From contig QZCP01000004.1 in NCBI GenBank assembly GCA_003956705.1, forward strand, positions 1 through 64,000: DNA of 64,000 bases. Direction: 5' to 3'. The stretch is from Brevipalpus yothersi. Lineage: Eukaryota; Arthropoda; Arachnida; Trombidiformes; Tenuipalpidae. Shown here one piece after another: positions 11,216-23,451 of this stretch (position 1 is the stretch's first letter; each line of letters begins with the position of its first letter). A program made the translations under genes and the position numbers. The notes under the pieces are model-generated. The model searched no databases. It saw nothing but the letters and a program-made list of their open reading frames with translations, and was not told the origin of the DNA.

Positions 11216-12642
11216 TCATTTATCACATTCGTTGAGACAATTGTAACCATATGAAGGCTCAGATGAGCTGAAGGGACTGACTATCTGCTTAAACCTAAAA
11301 AATCTGCTTTGCAAAATTCCTCGCTTTCTTTTATCCTTCCCATTGGTGAGATTAACAGTTGAGTGAGATGAGTTCAGAGAAAATGTTTCAGGGTGACCTG
11401 AATCGAGTGATACATCTCTTATCTCTTGAGAATCCAATTTGAGCAATGGATCTACTGAAGGTATTGATGGTAGACTTGGAATTGAATCGTTCAGTTGAGA
11501 GGAAGATATGGATTTATTGCCTAATGGTTCTCGATCCATACGCTGCTCTTGACCGTTCGATACAGTCTGCTCAATCGATTGCAACTGCCCTTTTTGGGTA
11601 ACTTGAGTCCATTTCGGTTCAATTGAGTTCAACCCATTGCTTACACTATCACTAGAAATTGGAATGATTGGAGGAGCCATAATTGATGCCCTAGGCTGTC
11701 TAGGTCGACCTGAAGAGATGGAACTTATTAACCTTTTCCATCTCCAATCATTTGACCCATTGCGAGAAAAATCTATCTTGGTTAGAATTCCGAGGAATCC
11801 AGGCAAGTCACAAGATTTGAGGATTAGAGGAATGATTTTACGCTGTCTAACACTAAGAGCAACACCAGCTGCGAAAAGAGCTTGATATTGACATTCTTCA
11901 GATTTCAAGAACTCTGGAGTCAATATCACAATCACAAAATTGCACCGTTTCTCTATGAGTTCAGCATAGGCACCGTATTCCATCGTTCCAAGAAGTAAAT
12001 CTCGGTCACGGATGAAAAGACTCAAACCTTGAGCCTCCAAAAATTGAGCAATGTGAAAGACAGATTCACTATCTTCATCTGCATAACACATATATGCATC
12101 ATAATGAGTATCTTGACCATCATCATGGACTGTGAGTCTGTCGCGTCCTGGGCCTGGAGAGATAAGATGATCAGATAAGCACTTAGATAGTCTAGAGGAG
12201 GTCAATCACGGCTATACTCACCTAAGAGAGCCAAACTCTCCATATTTTGCTGGAACTTGAGAGCATCTTCGCTCAACATGTCCATAATATCATCTACAAC
12301 ATCGAATCTTTGGATAGCAGATAAGTTCTCAATCAGGTCCTGAAAGGTGAAAGGTCTTGAGCTTTGATTATCACTCTTGGCTACTTCCGTTTCTATTCGC
12401 TCTAATATTGCCTTGGTTGGATCAGGATTATTTTCCACAACTCGACTGAGTGAATTATCCATCCCGAACTGATCCGCCAGTCCACGGAAGTCTCTAGGAG
12501 AGCCACGCCATTTAATAAGCATTTGCGGATTCAAGCAATCAGACAATTTTTGGCGACTCTTGGCTCGTAAGGCACGCAATGGTACAGTGGAAAAGTCAAC
12601 TTCCTTGTTGGTGATGTTTTTGTGGTCCAGACTGGTGTCCAT
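11216..12642 (-). CDS. Myd88: MyD88 adaptor (death domain + TIR) with long C-terminal tail
   Basis: Cytosolic adaptor of Toll receptors; its death domain recruits Tube/Pelle or IRAK kinases. Two exons on the minus strand, 12642-12222 and 12153-11216 (TGA), encode 452 residues. Exon 1 holds a death domain beginning VPLRALRAKSRQKLSDCLN and containing DFRGLADQFGMD. Exon 2 holds a TIR domain with box 1 YDAYMCYADED, box 2-like RDRDLLLGTMEYG, and ELIEKRCNFVIVILTPEFLKS. After the TIR there is a Ser/Pro/Gln-rich tail of about 160 residues; human MyD88 stops right after the TIR, whereas Drosophila Myd88 also carries an extension. An open frame continues upstream to a non-ATG codon at 12795 with a hydrophobic stretch. 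I chose the ATG at 12642 because MyD88 is cytosolic and conserved sequence begins soon after it. Confidence 0.93.
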
Positions 12643-14008
12643 TATGGTGGAATTAATTTCGAGCAATAACCAGATAGAAATTAGTATTAGTAGTATTTTC
12701 GTTGATGAAGAGAACGACAACGACAAAAGATGTGTAAAACAAAGTAGGAGAAGTTCATACTTTAACAATAACAAAGAAACATGAAAACTCCACAAGAACG
12801 AACACTACCACAGGCGTTAATTAATGTCATCAAGGGAACGTGAGATTTGATCAATGTAGAGGAAGTGATTTACAAATGATTAAATGGTCACATAACACTT
12901 AACTAACAATTCTTGTGGTGAGTGCACTACATGTACTATATGAATGAATGTTTTCATTTTCATTTCACTTTTCAACTTCAGATTCAATCAAGCTTACTTT
13001 AACAAGTTAACAACAATACCAACAATAACATGCGCATTGAGAAAATTGAATAAAAGACTTTTTGCCAAACTTGTTAACGTAACGTTAACAAGTGAATCAA
13101 GTTTTCAACGATGATAGTGAAAGTGATTTTCTTGTACACCTCCATCGTATTTGAAAATTTCAATAAATGATGGTATTATCGTGGAGGAACAGTTGAGGAA
13201 TACTGTGATGCTTGAGAAAATGGCATTCTGATGAAACAGTTCAATATGCATGTTTTATGGCAAGAGAAAGTTTTGAGAGAAGAAAGAGAGAGAGAGTGAA
13301 GAGGAGAATTATTTCTTCTCCAAAATCCTTCGACTTTACTGACGACCCTGCGAAAGTGGCTCAAAACCAGGACCAATTGCGTCATAAATTACCCATTGGA
13401 TAGGTAACATGATCCTTGAGCAAACTAACAGAATGTAATTTGTCCATCGATATGTTAGCATCAGAATAAATTTAAGTAATTTACTGTTCAACTTCCGGGA
13501 TACTCCGAAGGATAATGTGTCCAGTTAAGGAAAAATCTCAGAGGCCGATCAGAAACTCACAAAATGCAATTTATTTAATTTGACTTCGCAGAAAAAAATG
13601 ATATGCACATGATATCGCAGGAATGTTCAGGTGCTTTTAGAAATACAAGGTATAGAGAAATTAATTTTATCCCAAATAGATTCGGGTAAGTCTTTGCACA
13701 TAAGTTTTCGATCATCATAAGTACGACTGACACATATTACACAACATTTATAAAAAATAGAAGATCATTCACAGGTCGGATGGTCATCACTGTTCTAAAA
13801 AGTGTACTCATATAAAAATTCCTTATTCGAGTCTCTTAGACTCTGTTTTAGATTAATAGTTGAACTATTGGTGATGTTCATTACAAAAAATAGGGAGCTT
13901 ATGAGAAAGCTTTCAAAACTGATGGAAAATCTCCTCCTTCGGACTGAGAGCTTAATTTCGAAGTGCGTCTGAATCTAGAAGGATTTTTAGGAAGAAATTT
14001 CGAATTTT
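12643..14008. other. Intergenic between MLK 3' end and MyD88 5' end
   Basis: About 1.4 kb. The right part should be the 3' UTR of the kinase gene and the left part the MyD88 promoter. It contains a perfect 25-base palindrome (13069-13093), listed separately, and a GA-rich patch at 13272-13305. No supported gene. Confidence 0.5.
13069..13093. promoter_or_regulatory. Perfect 25-bp palindrome upstream of MyD88
   Basis: Twelve-base arms ACTTGTTAACGT and its reverse complement around a single A. It lies about 430 bases upstream of the MyD88 ATG. A related TTAACAAGTTAAC sequence occurs at about 13000-13011. The arm contains GTTAAC, an HNF1/forkhead-like AT-rich core, but the binding factor is unknown. 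Confidence 0.5.
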
Positions 14009-15876
14009 TCAATTATATTTGCGATATCTAGTTGCAGCTGATTGATTTCTAAAATTCGATAGTGATTCTCCTCCTTCAGGGGCTAAAGTTAGCTGCTCTG
14101 GGCAAAGATCAGAAATGAGAGCAGTAAGAGGAATTGTACCATCTTGTGATTGACCTTCAGTAGGAATATCTAAAAGGGTATGATTAGGCTTTGCGCCTCT
14201 TCTTTTTCTTGTTTGAATCGAACCTGTCGATGGTCTTGATAGAGTATTGACATATTCAACACGGTCACGATCATTTTGCACTAAATTGGAGTTATGCTTA
14301 GGGTGTATGGGTGAAGGGGTTCTATCAAATGGGCTGGAAGATGAATATGCGGAAGCTAAACGATTATTGCGTGGTATCGCACTGTTGATTAAGAAAGGTT
14401 GAAGATTAAGTGTGTTGGGCCGCTTTGATTGATGATTATTGAGCACTTTGGGTTGAGAGATAATCCTACAGTTTCTAGAGTCATACTCTTCTTCACCAGG
14501 ATCAAAAGATGGATTGACATTGGATGATCCAATCGAGCTGTTTGAGGTGTGACGCTGAGAACGGGGTATCATACAAGTGAGTGAATCGATATTTGGCTGT
14601 GCAAGATTGTCTGATGAGTCTATACTTGTTGTAGATGATTTGCGACGATTTTCCAAGGAAGCCAAATAGTTTGATGAATTTAGAGAGTTACAATTGTGAT
14701 TATCCACGGTGAGACTATTGTGCCGAGGATATTTGTTCACGGTATTGTCAGTATAACCGACGAGGGCTTGACTTAATAATGGCCTAGAAGAAGTTTTTGT
14801 GGTACCGTGATAAGTAGCGTGCTTTGGGAAGCTGCCTTGTGCGAAGCTTAATTCGGTGATATCGTTGATATCGTCGCTTATCAAATGGGGATTGCAATGG
14901 TTGGGGTGAGGAGAGTGGTGAGAATTTATGATGGTAGGATCACCTCCGATATTACTAACATCCTTCTTATCACAGATATAGCGACGAATATCAATTCCAA
15001 TCAGACTGGCTATGGCAGCTCCTGCTTTGAGCATGCCATGATTAAAGCGTTTGTGGGGCTTACTTTCTTGGAATGTGCGAGAACTTCCGTTTGGGTAAAA
15101 CTCGGGCGAATTAGCTTCATCTGAGATCAAGAGTATATGAATTAGAAAAAGTAACAGGCTTTCTCCAATAGCTTTTTACCTGAACTATAGTGCGAGGGAG
15201 ACACAGGATTGATTTTAGATTTATCTAAGTTTGGTGCACTTTGGCAAACTTTAATAGAAGACATATCGTCCAAGTCAAATTCAGGGAACCCAGTCTGATG
15301 TCGAAGGGTAATGCGTTCTCTCTGATGAAGAGAGCTGGGTCCCCACGTTCTGCCTTTGGGAGGGGATTGTTGTACTAAAAAATCCAGATTTATTGGAAAT
15401 TAGTATCTAAAAAGTTTGGGAACATCTGGGGACAACTCACGAGAATAAGCTCTCAGTCTCACAAGGGATGGTGATGACGGTGGTGTATCAGGACTAGAGG
15501 GGGAATATTGGTACCTTAAGGAACCGCGCTCTGGCTGAACTGTAATATTATGGCGAAAATCACTAGGAGTGCTGATGAAAGCATGTTGTGAGGCACAAGC
15601 ATGTCTTAAAAGTTTTGTCAGGCGACCACGCTTGAACTTTCCTCGTCTCTTCTTTGGCACTGGTAGCTGCTGAGCAGCGATGATGATATTCAATTCCCTA
15701 AAAAATAGAAATTTCCAAGAGCACAATTAGCTTCTATTCGATTGAATGAAAAGTATGGATAAGGATAGTTCCACTTTTCTCCTTTCATTTTCTTCAACCT
15801 ATCACTGAAGTAAATAAGATTCTAGCAACCAACAAAACACAACTCGTTGTCAATCTATTCCGGGTAAAGGAGTTTT

Positions 15877-15908
<32 letters not shown>

Positions 15909-17958
15909 CAATCTTCAGTCTATTCTATTAAAAAATTGCTTGAGCTGGTACAAAAGCTAGGGCTGAGATTGCGAATAGTGACAGTTCGGCTATTATCAAC
16001 AAGTTGTTATTCTATCTTAAACTTTCATAGTTCTTTCGAATCAAATTTTAGCATGAAAAAAGCGATGACTCAATCTTTATGAAAATTCGTAATTGAGCGA
16101 GCTATTCTCTTACCTCTCTAAAAGCTCAAACTCTCTTTCTCGAATTTCTTTCTCTCGCTGTCGTAAGACCTCATCTTGAATCTTTTGTCGAGTCATTGCT
16201 CGAGATATTTCTTCTTCTCTGCTTCGAAGCTCCTTCTCCTTGCATTTTAATTCTTCTAATATCTCCTTGATCTCGCTCTTCCATGAGCTTTGCATTTCAT
16301 CGAAAGATTCTTGAGGTGTTTCTGCAAACTGAGATCGGGAGATTGACTCGAGCGTTGTCAAGATATCTTTAAAAGTAGGTCTTTCGTGAGGATCTGGGTT
16401 CCAGCAAGCTGACAATAAGAAAAAAGTTTCCAATTATAATCTTTGAAATAATGAAATAACTGAATGGATTTTTTGGATTGAACAGCGATAAAATTCTGCT
16501 CCGAGAAAATAACCCACAAAAGATATTCTAGAGACAAAAAGAGTTCAACCTTACCAGTCATGAGATCAGCGAAAGGTTTTGGACAAGTAGATGGTATATG
16601 TAGAGTCAATTTGTTGATAGCAACTCCATAAGCTATTGCAAGAGCATCGATTCCTTTATAAGGTGCTTCACCAGTCAGAAGTTCCCAAAGAACTACTCCA
16701 AAGCTTTGGAAGAATGGAATCGGTAAGAAATCAGCAATCATAAAATTTCGTAAGAATTTACCTCCAAACATCACTAGCTTTCGAAAATAGAGAAGATTTA
16801 ATGACTTCCGGAGCCATCCATGCGTAAGTTCCAGCTGAGAAAAAGTCAAATCATATTACAGTGATCTCATTCATCTGAATCTATAGGTTAATCTTACCTT
16901 GCGACATTCTAGCGGTTTTGCATATTTCTCTAGCAAGACCAAAATCAGTTATCTTAAGTTCTTTTCCTCTCCAGTGATTACCAATAATTGATTCATTGAG
17001 CAAAACTGATACGAATGAAATAGGATCATGAGGAAATGAGATCTCTTTGTACATAAGAATAACTCACCATTACTAGACTTAAGATCACGATGAATGAGAG
17101 ATATAGATGCCTCTGAGTGTAAATAGTTCATGCCTGATGCTATTTGAATGGCCCAATCGACGATTATATCAGGGGGGATCTGACGACCTGCCAGAACTCT
17201 ATTGAGCGGTCCACCTCGACAATATTCAAGAACTAGACACAAATTTGGCTCATCTAAGCAAACACCAATCAAAGAGACGATATTGGGATGATTGAGAAGA
17301 AGAAAAAGTTTGGCCTCTTGAAGAACGTTATCCATCACAGCTTTTGCATCATCATCTTGCTCTCTTCTAGCAGCTTTGACAGCTACCTCTCTGTTTTCAT
17401 AAGTTCCTATGAGTAGGAGAGAGTGATTTCATGAATGAGAGGAAAGATTTGATTCTGATTTTTTTCTTCAATCTCATCACACCACTCACCTCGATAAACT
17501 TTACCAAAGCCACCGATACCGATTACTTCCTTCAAAATCAGGTCATCAAACCTGATGATGTTCATCACAGATAAACAGGAATTTCTTTGAGGTTCCAACA
17601 AAGGAGTACTAGATACCAATGGTTTGACGAAATCGGAGGGAAATATTCCCACATCATTGCCAATCTTACCGGTCCACCATCCTTCATCACCGGATATTTT
17701 TGAATCCATGGACAGTACTTGAACTCTCTGACCTTTTCGGAGTGTGAGTTCATCTTCTCCAGCGGCATCATAATCATATATGGCAGTGTAAATATTGCTC
17801 CGAGCTGGTCGCACTTGCTGTTGAATTGAGCCATACCCATGGTCTGTTGTCATCGGAGTTGTGTTCGCTGTAGTTCGGATGTTAACTGGACTTTGGCCAT
17901 CGTTTTTGAGATTTGGAAGGGCCAGATGATGATGATGATTTCCTCTGAATTGATTCAT
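14009..17958 (-). CDS. slpr: Mixed-lineage kinase (MLK / Slipper), MAP3K
   Basis: MAP kinase kinase kinase that activates the JNK pathway downstream of Rac/Cdc42. Nine exons on the minus strand: 17958-17490, 17406-17068, 17005-16898, 16834-16762, 16703-16555, 16408-16114, 15697-15441, 15374-15180, 15120-14009, giving 998 residues. Order: SH3 (about residues 57-114, YTAIYDYDAAGEDEL...WWTG); kinase domain with the glycine loop IGIGGFGKVYRG, lysine EVAVKAARRE, HRDLKSSN, DFGLAREIC and MAPEV; a charged leucine-zipper/coiled-coil segment (exon 6, KEILEELKCKEKELRSREEE); and a CRIB motif ISTPSDFRHNITV preceded by KKRRGKFKRGRL (exon 7). The last exon is a long Ser/Asn/Pro-rich tail with HGMLKAGAAIASLIGIDIR near its start. 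SH3-kinase-zipper-CRIB is the MLK1-4 architecture. All catalytic residues are present. Confidence 0.94.
15877..15901. repeat. CT microsatellite in MLK intron 6
   Basis: About 12 CT units inside the roughly 415-bp intron between the coiled-coil exon and the CRIB exon. Confidence 0.9.
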
Positions 17959-20731
17959 CTGGACGAAAGGGAAAGAATAATTTCAAGACATGATGATGAA
18001 GATGTGAGAAAAAAAACCATGTACACTAGAGAAAAAAATCAAGGACTGATCAATTTGGACCAGCCAATATCATTAACAAGTTTCGCTTAAACATTCAAGG
18101 CACATCCAACACTTAAACTCGTAACAGTAACAGACGACGAATAAGGCAAAATAAAGTGTGTTCAAATGAAACGAAACGTTGAAACGTTAAGAAAATATCA
18201 CTTGGAGCTGATGATGATGGTAGTGGTAGTGGTAGTGATGGTGGTCGTGGAGGTGAGGAGGAGTAGAAGGTGGCTACCACTACAGTACTTGAATGTTTAA
18301 GCGAATGAGAGAAGAAGAAGTAGTTAAGTAGCGGTACATGATTTAGGTGGATAACGGGAAGAAAAGGTGATTTTGAGCTCCCTTCCAAATGACTCGATTA
18401 GGAAAGGAAAGTTTTACGGTGAGAGAGAGAAGAAAGATAAATTGATACAGTATAAGAGAGAGAGAGAATTGAACAAGCTGATTGAGTCCGTGAAAACGTT
18501 AATATGGACACTTTACCTCTTGTTGTGGAGAATCCATCGACTTTTGTGACTATGAGATGATTATTACTACAAATATATAGTAATGTGAAAGGAGAAAATA
18601 TATTTCGATTTACGAGTGAAGCACAGTCTTCCCCACAAGAGATCATCGATTGACATAAATTAAATACACTTATACATTCAATTGGCGAAATATGTAATCA
18701 AATGCTGGCACATACAATTTAAAAGATGAGGCACATTGAATTTGTATATGTATAAATGTGGGCAAGATGACGATATTCTCGAATGATAATCAGCTCATTG
18801 TCAAGATGTCCATCTTGTAATCACAATATTGACCATATGACCATTGACCAAAGAATGCATATAAATTAAGAAATATCATTCTGTGACCTGAAGATTATGC
18901 ACATCCGAAAATTCGAAATCTATTACATAACCGTACCTATCCTCTGATTGTGCGACAACAACAATCAAAACAGAGGTGATCTCGCTAAATGAACACTTGA
19001 CGATGATGGTGATGATGATGATGGAAACATTCACAGAGAGAGAGAAAGATGCTGTCACTGGTCACGGATGATTAAGGAAGGATGGATGGATGATGAAGAG
19101 GCGAAAAAATTGTGAATCGCTTTTGTTTTGCCTCCAGCCAATCCCGGCAACTGGGCTCGGTTTCCAGGGTCGATCGATCGAAAATTTTGTATCCAACCTT
19201 TTTGGATGGGAAGGTTTGGCCCACCAGAAAGGGCTTCGGCAAAGAGACACACACAGAGAGAGAGAGAGATGAACACAGGCACAGCAAACAAATGAATGAC
19301 CCAAGGCAAAATGTTTTCATACAGATGAAAGCAAATTATATTTCATGTCACATGGTTGCCCCGATCTATCCAATCAGAGCAGTAAGTGGATGTTTTGAAG
19401 ATTTCCAAGAATTCTTCCAGATAATATGATTAACCATACACCTTCTCCACTATTGGATGCTCAGTTTGCCCAGGATCATCTAACAAGTTGTAAGTTGACC
19501 TGCTTTGTCACTGTGTTTGTCTTTCCCTGGAAAATTATCATCGTTTTCTGGAATTCTTTTCACTTTCCCTGGACATTTGGACTGCACAAATATTTGCATA
19601 TTTTTTTTGAGAATTTTTACTCTGCTTTCCATAAAATTTATTCTCCAGTTCGATGTGTGTGGGAATGTGTAAATGTGTGTCAGAATTAACGCGCTTAAAT
19701 GAGATTGAAAAGTGAAGAAGATTGATATAAAGATTATGGAACAATAGATCCTTCCTTGGGCATAATATTATTGTCTGATTTATCAGATCAATCTCGTAAT
19801 CTTTCCAGTGATTGAATGAATCAATGACTAGGGAATGATTCAAAGTTGATTCGCATTTCCCAGGAAATTCACTTTTAACGGGTCAAGCTTTCCGCTCGGA
19901 AGATGACAAAGTTGCTTGTTAGTGTCTGAATGGGGCCCATCTAAGACAAAACCAAGGAGAGATGAAAATAACCACCGCCTATCACTAATTACTTTGTATG
20001 TTAGGCAATCGAATAGGTTATGCCACATATCATGTCCATTTGTAAAAGAAACTTGAGGAGAATCTCCGACAAATTAGTGAGAAGGATTACTGGACTCTTC
20101 TGATTCATTTCATCAGAATTTCAGAGCAAATTCTCGAACATTTTTTTTCGATACTTTTTGCCGAATTGCATGCCAATAGTGACCCTTTCACTAGATCAGC
20201 TCAATTGTAATTGTCAGCTAACCTGGCTATCCATGTTTTGTACCCTCATTCTCTTGTCCACTACTCCATTGCAACAATTGAAAATCAACAATCAATCGTA
20301 ACACTGATAGCTGTCAAGTGTCCACTGTTCAGGATGCTCATTCATTTGCGATCAATTACATGTTCAAATAAAAACAATAAGTAAGTCAATCCCTTTCTGA
20401 CATGGATCTGATTTTTTGGTCAAATATCATTGCTAATTACAAGGGTAAACAGCATCCATCAGTGTGGATGAAGATTATCTCAGCAATCAGCAGTTGGCAT
20501 TTAATTTTTGTCCACACTTTTGTGTGTGGATTTATTAAATCCGATTTAAATGGTTGCGGAAAGGGCGTGCGCGCCTGAGCAATCAAGAGAGAGAGAATCA
20601 AAACAATGTAAAAACAAACCCAGAAAAAAATGAGAGCTTTGATGATGTGTTGTTGTGGTGAAAATTGTGGTAATTTAATTTGATTGAAATGTTCAGTGAA
20701 AGTATCTATATTATATTGCAGCAATACAGTG
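17959..20731. other. Divergent intergenic region between MLK and ACBD3
   Basis: About 2.8 kb between two divergent starts. The left part should hold 5' UTR exons and the promoter of the kinase. It contains GGTAGT/GATGGT low-complexity repeats (18206-18250), GAT trinucleotide runs (19003-19022) and GA-rich patches (18419-18465, 19252-19268). The AG-bounded sequence at 20715-20722 just before the ACBD3 ATG could be a 5' UTR splice acceptor. No further gene is supported. Confidence 0.5.
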
Positions 20732-23040
20732 ATGTTGAATCAATTGGAAACTGATTCTACAACTCCCTTTCAAACTGAGCAAACAAGTTATGGTTTCTCT
20801 TTGGAGGACGCCTTCAAGATAGCAACTAAATTTTTTAAAGGTAATCATCAAAACGAATCATCCTTCTCTGTCTGTCTCTCTTTCTCTCTGTCATCATAAT
20901 CATTATCGACAGTGGCAACTGATCAGCTCACTCTTTCACTTCGAATTTTGATTATTAATTGAGGATATTTTTTCCTATTCACTGTCGATTAATCTCCACA
21001 GAAAATGAAGGAAAGGTTTTCCACCCAAGCTATGCTGCTCGCAATCACTCTCTAGCACTGGTATTACAAGCAAAACATGGACCGTTTGATGAGAATCGAG
21101 CAGCACCTCTAGGAGCTTTGGATATCGTTGGACGAGATAGAAGGTAATCTTAATCACCTTTTCATAGATAATTATGAACAAGTTCTTACCCTAGTTCTTT
21201 ATTCTTTCCTCTGTTGTGTGTAGACAGGCGTGGGCAGAGCTAGGAAACATAACCTCCAATCAAGCCAAAGAGAAATTCATCAAATTTTTGGAAGAATCAT
21301 GTCCTCTCTTCAAACCCTTCATAGAGGCTCATCAGAAAGAAAAGGAAGAGAGACAAAAGCTGAAAAATTGTCAGTTGAATGGCAGCATCTCATTTCGACC
21401 TGTTGGCGGGAAGGACTCGAATTCCCTTGTCCAAACCAGTGGTGATTCGAATCTAGTTGAAAAGTTCATTTCCTGTCTTAATACCCTCACAGAGGAACAG
21501 AAGTGAGTTTCGCACCCATTTCTCTTCAATTTTTTCTTCCTATTCTTCTTTTGTTGCATTCAAACTTTTGAAAGAGTCTTCTCTAGATTCTTTTTTCCCT
21601 TCATTATTATCATTATTGAGAAAGTCATCAGTTATGAGAAAAGAGGAGAAAGAGGTTGTGAATAGGTTAAAAATATCCAGCTAGCAACGCATTTTGATCA
21701 CAACATTGACAGGACTGTCATTCTTTTCCTCTTCTGTGAACCCTGGAAAGTCTCAGATAATAAACGACACATGTTCCCGATAAATGTTCTAGAGAGAATC
21801 TTAAACTTCCATGCGTGACCATCATGCGCCCTCGTCGAACTTTTTTTCTGACAGCTCTTGAGTAAAGATTGTTCGTTTGTGAATTTTCTAATCAACATCT
21901 TCTCAACCATCTGTTACACTAATGTCCACCACTATTTGCAATCTATTACCCTGACTATCTCATCTTTGTGATCATAGCCCTTGAACTTATTCAAAATACT
22001 CTGAATCTGAGTTTCGCTAAACCTTTTCATTTCGAATTTTTGGTCCTATTTTCTCTTTGTTGTAAATTTTTCTGTGTCATTAATCTTCTACCAATGCACT
22101 CTTGTCCAGGAAAGCCATCAAAGATTGGTTAAATCTTCAGACATTATCTGAGTTCCAAAAGAATGCTGAGTCACTTTTTCCCAATGATAAACAGCGTCAA
22201 TTGGTCCACATAAAAAGGCTACAAGAACAGCATTTCGAACAATTCATGTATCAACAGCTCAATTTGACACTGAATGGTACTCAGAATGAGACGAAAAATG
22301 GTACAAACCACGAGTCACCTCTCTTGAGAGACGGACATCAACATGTTTCCTACCATTCCACTATGATTCCCTCAACTAGTGTCAAAAGAGACGACAATTA
22401 TAACTCTAATTTGAATATGAACTCATTGAAGCAAGCACTTGAGACAACCAAAATGACTGATGAAATCAGTGGAAGTGCTGAAGTTATTCAACGAAACGAC
22501 TCTGTGGATGGGAGAGCCCCAGAATTTGCCACCATAGAAGCACCTCAAATGTGGACTAAAGACAATATTAAAGAGTTCAAAGAATCTGCCCGTACCAACG
22601 GTGGTATGATGACAATAAATCATGGAGATATAGTAACCATTCGAGTTCCAACGTTTCCGGAAGGATCGAGCATCTCTTGGGAATTCGCAACCGACAGCTA
22701 TGATATAGCATTCGGTCTCTCTTTCCAATGGATGGAGAATCCAGGAGATCAAGTGTCCATTCACTATCCTGATTCCGATGATGATGATGATAGTGTGGAG
22801 GAGAGCGTCGTACCGATTGGTCATGATCCGGAGAATGGCAATCAAGAGAGTGAATCGACAGCTGACGATGACTCAACCGTTGATATTATTCCAACCCATA
22901 GAAGAGAGAGTCATGAGCATGTTTTTTATGGGAGTCATTCTTATCCTGGTAATGGTGTATATTATTTTAGATTCGACAATACCTATTCTTTCTTTCGTTC
23001 GAAGAATTTGTATTATAAGATTTATTACAACAAGGAATAG
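20732..23040 (+). CDS. ACBD3: ACBD3/GCP60 Golgi resident protein (acyl-CoA-binding + GOLD)
   Basis: Golgi adaptor of the giantin-binding ACBD3 family, which recruits PI4-kinase beta in vertebrates. Four exons: 20732-20840, 21002-21143, 21224-21502, 22110-23040 (TAG), giving 486 residues. Exons 1-3 carry an acyl-CoA-binding domain: FSLEDAFKIATKFFKG, then KVFHPSYAARNHSLALVLQA, KHGPFDENRAAPLGALDIVG and RDRRQAWAELGN. Next come a charged KEKEERQK stretch and an interaction segment (RLQEQHFEQFMYQQLN, like human RQLQEQHYQQYMQQL). Exon 4 ends in the GOLD domain: APQMWTKDNIKEFKESA, ISWEFATDSYDIAFGLSF, and a C-terminal YFRFDNTYSFFRSKNLYYKI. Domain order and the C-terminus fit GCP60. The ATG at 20732 is the first in frame after a likely 5' UTR splice. 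Confidence 0.94.
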
Positions 23041-23451
23041 ACTATTTACGAATATCTGAAGTGATTATAAAATTCATTCAACCCAATATAGATTCAGAAG
23101 ATTATTCAAGAATCATAGCCACCTATTACGCTCTAGGCCTTGACTTCAATTTGAATTGAGGGGATTCGGTTATCATGATAATGGTATTCATAGTCAATAA
23201 GTGTGATTCAAAATCAACATTCGCTTTTTATTTTTCTCTTTCATGAGGAATAACCAAAGAGAAAGGGAACGCTAGAGGACTCAATGTCCAAAAAAACTGC
23301 TTTCTCTGTTGACGACTGATATTGTGAACAGGTAGATGAAACAATACACTTTTTACAGATTTCATGAGATTTTTGAAATGATTCAAAAGGTGAGTGAAGA
23401 AGCAATCAGAACAAATATGTTCAAAAAATGAATCTAAAAATTGTTTTAAAG
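23041..23451. other. Convergent intergenic gap, ACBD3 to CECR2-like
   Basis: About 410 bases between two 3' ends. No ORF; presumably both 3' UTRs. Confidence 0.5.

Noticed and set aside
12643..12795. N-terminal hydrophobic extension of MyD88
   Set aside because: The upstream start codon is TTG, not ATG, and a membrane segment is unexpected for MyD88; treated as 5' UTR.
19055..19429. Overlapping 80-105 codon ORFs on both strands
   Set aside because: Multiple frames on both strands open at once over low-complexity sequence; no domain and no splice partners.
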